Of a stretch of DNA of 64,000 nucleotides, positions 60,475 through 64,000 are shown one piece after another (the stretch's first letter is position 1; every line of letters starts with the position of its first letter). This DNA is from Azorhizobium caulinodans ORS 571 (GTDB taxonomy: Bacteria > Pseudomonadota > Alphaproteobacteria > Rhizobiales > Xanthobacteraceae): assembly GCF_000010525.1 (NCBI RefSeq), contig NC_009937.1, forward strand, positions 2,237,501-2,301,500, written 5' to 3'. Below the pieces are notes generated by a model that saw only the letters and a program-made list of their open reading frames with translations, did no database searches and was not told where the DNA came from. The position numbers and the translations under genes are program-made.

Positions 60475-61914
60475 TCAGGCGCGCGCCGGCTTTCCGCGCT
60501 TCAGGAGGTGCCAGCCGAGGACGAGCAGCACCGCCAGCAGGGGGATCATGGCGACGGTCAGCGTGCCGTCCGGATAATCGAAGGCCATCAGCACCAGCAC
60601 GCCGGCGAGGAAGGCCAGCGACAGCCATGTGGTGAAGGGCGCGCCCGGCATGCGGAAGGAGACGGGCTGCGCCTCGCCGCGCTTCACCGCCTGCCGGAGC
60701 TTCAGCTGGCACACGAGGATGAAGGCCCAGGTGCTGAGGATGCCGAGCGAGGCCACGTTCAGCACGATCTCGAACACGCGCGTCGGCACGAGATAATTCA
60801 GCACGACGCCCACCGCATAGAAGCTCACGGTAATCATGATGCCCGCGAAGGGCACCGAATGGCGGTTGAGGCGCGCCAGCAGCGGCGGTGCCGAGCCGCC
60901 CATGGAGAGCGAGCGCAGCACGCGCCCGGTGGAATAGAGACCGGAATTGAGGCTCGACAGGGCAGCGGTCAGCACCACCACATTCATGATCGAGCCGTTG
61001 CCCGGCGAGCCGATGGCGGTGAAGAAGGTGACGAAGGGGCTCTCCCCGGCACTGTACACGTTCCACGGGAGCAGGCAGACCAGCAGCACCACCGAGCCCA
61101 CATAGAAGAGGGCGATACGCCAGATGACGCCGTTGATGGCCGCCGGCAGCACCTTGCGCGCATCCTTGCACTCGCCCGAGGTGATGCCGACGAGTTCGAT
61201 GCCCGCATATGCGAAGACGACACCCTGCACCAGCACCAGCGCCGGCAGCACCCCGTGCGGGAAGAAGCCGCCATTTTCGGTGATGAGGTGGAGGCCCGTG
61301 GTATGGCCGGCGACCGGAATGCCCATGACCAGCACGATGACGCCGACGGCGAGAAAGATCACAAGTGCCGCCACCTTCACCAGCGCGAACCAGAACTCCA
61401 TCTCGCCGAACCATTTGACATTGATGAGGTTCAGCGAGGTGACGACGCACAGGGCGCCGAGGGCGAACACCCATTGCGGCACATCCTGGAAGACCATCCA
61501 GAACTTGAAGTAGAGCGCGACCGCCGTGATATCGACGATGCCCGTCATCGCCCAGTTGAGGAAATAGAGCCAGCCCGCGACGAAGGAGGCCTTCTCGCCG
61601 AGGAATTCGCGCGCATAGGAGACGAAGCTGCCGCTGCTCGGCCGGTGCAGCACCAGTTCCCCGAGCGCCCGCAGGATCAGGAAGGCGAAGACGCCGCACA
61701 CCAGATAGACGAGGGCGAGCGACGGACCGGCCGCCTGGAGGCGGGAGCCGGCCCCGAGGAAAAGGCCGGTCCCGATGGCGCCGCCGATGGCGATCATCTG
61801 GATGTGGCGGTTGCCGAGGCCCTGATGGTAGCCCTCCTCGTGGGAGGCGAGCCAGGCGGCCTTGTCCTGTGGGGACGGCGCCTCAGTTTGGTTTTCTGAA
61901 GTCGCCATCGTCAT
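60475..61914 (-). CDS. ansP: L-asparagine permease (APC family)
   Basis: A 479-residue, 12-helix amino-acid permease. It is very similar along its length to enterobacterial AnsP as I recall it: NRHIQMIAIGGAIGTGLFLG, RALGELVLHRPSSGSF, the VAGWLYFLNWAMTGIVDIT helix, LHLITENGGFFPHG and GECKDARKVLP. AnsP carries asparagine into the cytoplasm with protons. I chose the ATG at 61914; a GTG at 61923 and an ATG at 61908 are alternatives. It is convergent with the GntR gene and shares no operon with an asparaginase here, so a broader amino-acid role is possible. Confidence 0.9.
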   Translation of the reverse strand: MTMATSENQTEAPSPQDKAAWLASHEEGYHQGLGNRHIQMIAIGGAIGTGLFLGAGSRLQAAGPSLALVYLVCGVFAFLILRALGELVLHRPSSGSFVSYAREFLGEKASFVAGWLYFLNWAMTGIVDITAVALYFKFWMVFQDVPQWVFALGALCVVTSLNLINVKWFGEMEFWFALVKVAALVIFLAVGVIVLVMGIPVAGHTTGLHLITENGGFFPHGVLPALVLVQGVVFAYAGIELVGITSGECKDARKVLPAAINGVIWRIALFYVGSVVLLVCLLPWNVYSAGESPFVTFFTAIGSPGNGSIMNVVVLTAALSSLNSGLYSTGRVLRSLSMGGSAPPLLARLNRHSVPFAGIMITVSFYAVGVVLNYLVPTRVFEIVLNVASLGILSTWAFILVCQLKLRQAVKRGEAQPVSFRMPGAPFTTWLSLAFLAGVLVLMAFDYPDGTLTVAMIPLLAVLLVLGWHLLKRGKPARA

Positions 61915-62041
61915 GCCCGCCACCCAAACGCTGATGCCCTGCGCGGCAACCTAGCCGTAGTCGGTATCAGTATGCGGGTAACGGGGTGTGGGGTGTGCTT
62001 TTTATCGGCTTCATCACCCTGTCATCGCTGCAGGATCGCCC

Positions 62042-63679
62042 TCAATGCAGCAGCACCGCCGCCTTCTGGAGGGTGACCCACATGCCCCAGGCAAGCGGCA
62101 GGCCGACCGCGAGCCACGTGAGCAGGACGAGCCCGCCCGGCCGCGCCGCGCTTGCCTGCACCGTCCGGATGGGCAAGGGGGACGCTGCATCCGCCTGGGG
62201 CGTCAGCGTCACGGCGCGCATATAGAGTCGCTCCGCCACGGGGCGGACCAGCAGGTTGCACAGGAGCCCCAGCGCCAGAAGGCCGGCAAGGATGTACATG
62301 GTCTGGTCATAGGCTGCGGACTGCGGGATGCCGGCGGCGATCTGATATTCCCGCAGATAGTTGATGAGCACCGGCCCGAGGATGCCGGCCGCCGCCCAGG
62401 CAGTGAGCAGCCGGCCGTGGATCGCTCCCACCATGCGGGTGCCGAAGATGTCCGCGAGATAGGCCGGAATGGTGGCAAAGCCGCCGCCATACATGGACAG
62501 GATCACGCAGAAGATCAGCACGAACAGCACGCTCGACCCCTGATGGGCCGACCACGGTACGGCCGCATACAGCACGATGCCGAGCAGGAAGAAGATGGCG
62601 AAGGTCATCTTGCGCCCAAGCCGGTCGGAGGCGGAGGCCCAGAAGAAGCGGCCGAGGATGTTGCACAGGCTGAGGAGGCCGGTGAAGCCCGCCGCAATGG
62701 CGGCGATCTGGCCCTTCTGTGCGGCGGAGAGATCGGCAAAGCCGAGGTCGAGCCCGATCAGCCGCCCGCCGAACACCTCCTGCAACATGGGCGAGGCCAT
62801 ACCGAGGACGCCGATCCCCGCCGAGACATTGAGGCACAGCACCGCCCACAGCAGCCAGAACTGCGGGGTCTTCCAGGCGATGTCGAGATGCACGTCATGG
62901 GGCGTGACCATGCGGTTGCGGCTCACCGTCGGCCCGCGCCAGCCGGCCGGTTTCCAGCCCTCGGCGGGAACGCGATAACCGAGCGCACCGCAGACCATGA
63001 AGACGAAATAGATACCCGCCATGGCGAGAAACGTCTGCCACACGCCCACCGAGCCGGGGCCGGCGAAGGTACGCATGAGGATGTCCGCCAGTGGCGCACC
63101 GATCATGGCGCCGCCGCCAAAGCCCATGATGGCCATGCCGGTGGCCATGCCGCGCCGGTCCGGGAACCATTTGATGAGGGTGGAGACGGGCGAAATATAG
63201 CCGAGTCCGAGCCCGATGCCGCCGATCACCCCCGAGCCGAGCCAGAGCATCCAGATCTGGTGCAGATAGACGCCGAGCGCCGAGATCACGAGCCCGCCAC
63301 ACCAGCAGGCGGCGGAGACCAGTCCCGCCTTGCGCGGACCCGCATGCTCCAGCCAGCCGCCGAAGAGCGCCGCCGAACAGCCCAGCAGCACGAAGAAGAG
63401 CGTGTACATCCAGCCAAGCAGGCTGATGGGCCAGTCGCACTGGGTGGCGACGAGGCGGGCTGCAAAGCCCATGTCCGCCGGGCAGGCGAGGGGCTGCGTG
63501 ATGCCTACCGCGCGCGAGAGCGGCAGCCAGAAGACGCTGAAGCCGTAGGCCATGCCGATGCACAGATGGATCGCCAGCGCCGCCGGCGGCACCAGCCAGC
63601 GGTTGAAGTCGGGACCGGCGATGGTCCGCTCCCGGCTGAGGAATGGGGCGGCGGCGGGAGTGGCGGTGGCGACGGACAT
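62042..63679 (-). CDS. OFA-type MFS transporter (oxalate/formate antiporter family)
   Basis: A 545-residue, 12-helix major facilitator. The opening NRWLVPPAALAIHLCIGMAYGFSVFWLPLSRA is characteristic of the OFA group, as are GGIGLGLGYISPVSTLIKWF, DRRGMATGMAIMGFGGGAMI and MYGGGFATIPAYLADIFGT. A large central cytosolic loop (KPAGWRGPTVSRNRMVTPHD) is typical of the longer OFA proteins. OFA carriers exchange small carboxylates, but most members have unknown ligands. The start at 63679 avoids a long unrelated extension. It lies 127 bases behind the asparagine permease on the same strand. Confidence 0.9.
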   Translation of the reverse strand: MSVATATPAAAPFLSRERTIAGPDFNRWLVPPAALAIHLCIGMAYGFSVFWLPLSRAVGITQPLACPADMGFAARLVATQCDWPISLLGWMYTLFFVLLGCSAALFGGWLEHAGPRKAGLVSAACWCGGLVISALGVYLHQIWMLWLGSGVIGGIGLGLGYISPVSTLIKWFPDRRGMATGMAIMGFGGGAMIGAPLADILMRTFAGPGSVGVWQTFLAMAGIYFVFMVCGALGYRVPAEGWKPAGWRGPTVSRNRMVTPHDVHLDIAWKTPQFWLLWAVLCLNVSAGIGVLGMASPMLQEVFGGRLIGLDLGFADLSAAQKGQIAAIAAGFTGLLSLCNILGRFFWASASDRLGRKMTFAIFFLLGIVLYAAVPWSAHQGSSVLFVLIFCVILSMYGGGFATIPAYLADIFGTRMVGAIHGRLLTAWAAAGILGPVLINYLREYQIAAGIPQSAAYDQTMYILAGLLALGLLCNLLVRPVAERLYMRAVTLTPQADAASPLPIRTVQASAARPGGLVLLTWLAVGLPLAWGMWVTLQKAAVLLH

Positions 63680-63977
63680 GATGTCTTGGCCTATCGAAGC
63701 ATGCGGCAGGAACGGCGGAGAGCCCGCTGAGCGGGGGACCCGGTGACCGGGGCCAGCATCCGTCTGGGCCACCGCGTCACGCATTCGTGAGCCCCGCCGG
63801 ACGATGCGGCCTCTAGCCGCTCCCGCCCGCATCGCCAAGCGCGTCCCACGCAATGCTGCCATCCGCTCGCGCAGAGTCGGCGAATGGCCGATTGACGCTC
63901 GCGATTTCCGCCCTAGCGTCGGCGCCCAAGAACTGCGCGGCCCCGACAACGGCAACGGCCGCGACGCAAGGGAGACG
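63680..63977. other. Intergenic region at right end
   Basis: Just under 300 bases with no convincing gene; it should contain the promoter of the OFA-type transporter and of the gene starting at the edge. GC content is as high as in coding DNA and I see no clear motif. Confidence 0.4.
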
Positions 63978-64000
63978 ATGATGAGGATCTGCCCGCCTGC
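63978..64000 (+). CDS. Probable gene start cut by the window edge
   Basis: AAGGGAGACG is followed by two in-frame ATG codons (63978 and 63981), a typical ribosome site and start. Only seven codons are visible (MMRICPP), so the product cannot be named. Confidence 0.4.

Noticed and set aside
1-64000. CRISPR arrays, tRNA/rRNA genes, insertion sequences, prophage or conjugation genes
   Set aside because: I found no regular repeat-spacer pattern, no cloverleaf-like or rRNA sequence, and no transposase, integrase, phage or transfer protein among the genes.

Overview
The window is a dense, high-GC stretch of an alphaproteobacterial chromosome or large replicon. A MucR/Ros-family regulator, an HWE-type histidine kinase, a tandem cold-shock protein and a REP-like palindrome of a type I know from Rhizobiales all point to Hyphomicrobiales, possibly near Xanthobacteraceae. 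That placement is inference. I see no rRNA, tRNA, CRISPR array, transposase or integrase. Most of the window is an 'uptake and catabolism' region: seven complete ABC importers and three secondary transporters are interleaved with hydrolases, oxidoreductases and local regulators.

Layout. 1-2740: tandem cold-shock protein, DUF192 protein, HWE kinase and a small membrane protein. 3077-5114: a TctD/TctE-like two-component system, tail to tail with NitT/TauT-type ABC importer A (5190-8111). 8284-13717: cytosine-deaminase-like amidohydrolase, RidA protein, Zn-dependent N-carbamoyl/ureido hydrolase, MHS-type MFS transporter and LysR regulator; this looks like a route for a cyclic amide or ureide. 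13832-16608: NitT/TauT importer B, divergent from a second TctD/TctE-like system (16733-18755). 18791-27956: a long minus-strand operon of epimerase, SDR, flavin monooxygenase-like protein, Dpp/Opp-type importer C and a 2-keto-4-pentenoate-hydratase-like enzyme.

28264-32275 (minus): D-hydantoinase/dihydropyrimidinase, hydantoin-racemase-like enzyme, LysR and D-amino-acid transaminase, followed upstream by an FCD-GntR regulator. These proteins would together convert 5-substituted hydantoins through N-carbamoyl-amino acids to keto acids if an N-carbamoylase (9877-11118 is a candidate) joins in. 33406-33765: a transthyretin/HIU-hydrolase-like protein lacking two residues normally needed for catalysis. 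33766-37879: Pot-type importer D, containing an inverted pair of REP-like palindromes. 38019-39428: amidase. 39454-46446: GntR divergent from an operon of iron-type alcohol dehydrogenase, a cytoplasmic sialidase-fold protein, NitT/TauT importer E and an SDR, which is the least explained and most interesting unit here. 47046-47501: mucR behind an AT-rich leader.

47652-53319: Opp-type importer F, divergent from an M20 amidohydrolase. 54724-59460: PuuE-like polysaccharide-deacetylase-family enzyme plus Pot-type importer G, divergent from a third FCD-GntR gene with a perfect palindrome between them. 60475-63679: AnsP-type asparagine permease and an OFA-type MFS carrier. A probable gene start lies at the right edge.

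Recurring design: nearly every importer has its own regulator next to it, most of the recognisable enzymes beside the importers act on amide, ureide or amino-acid C-N bonds, and several binding-protein genes are followed by strong hairpins inside their operons.
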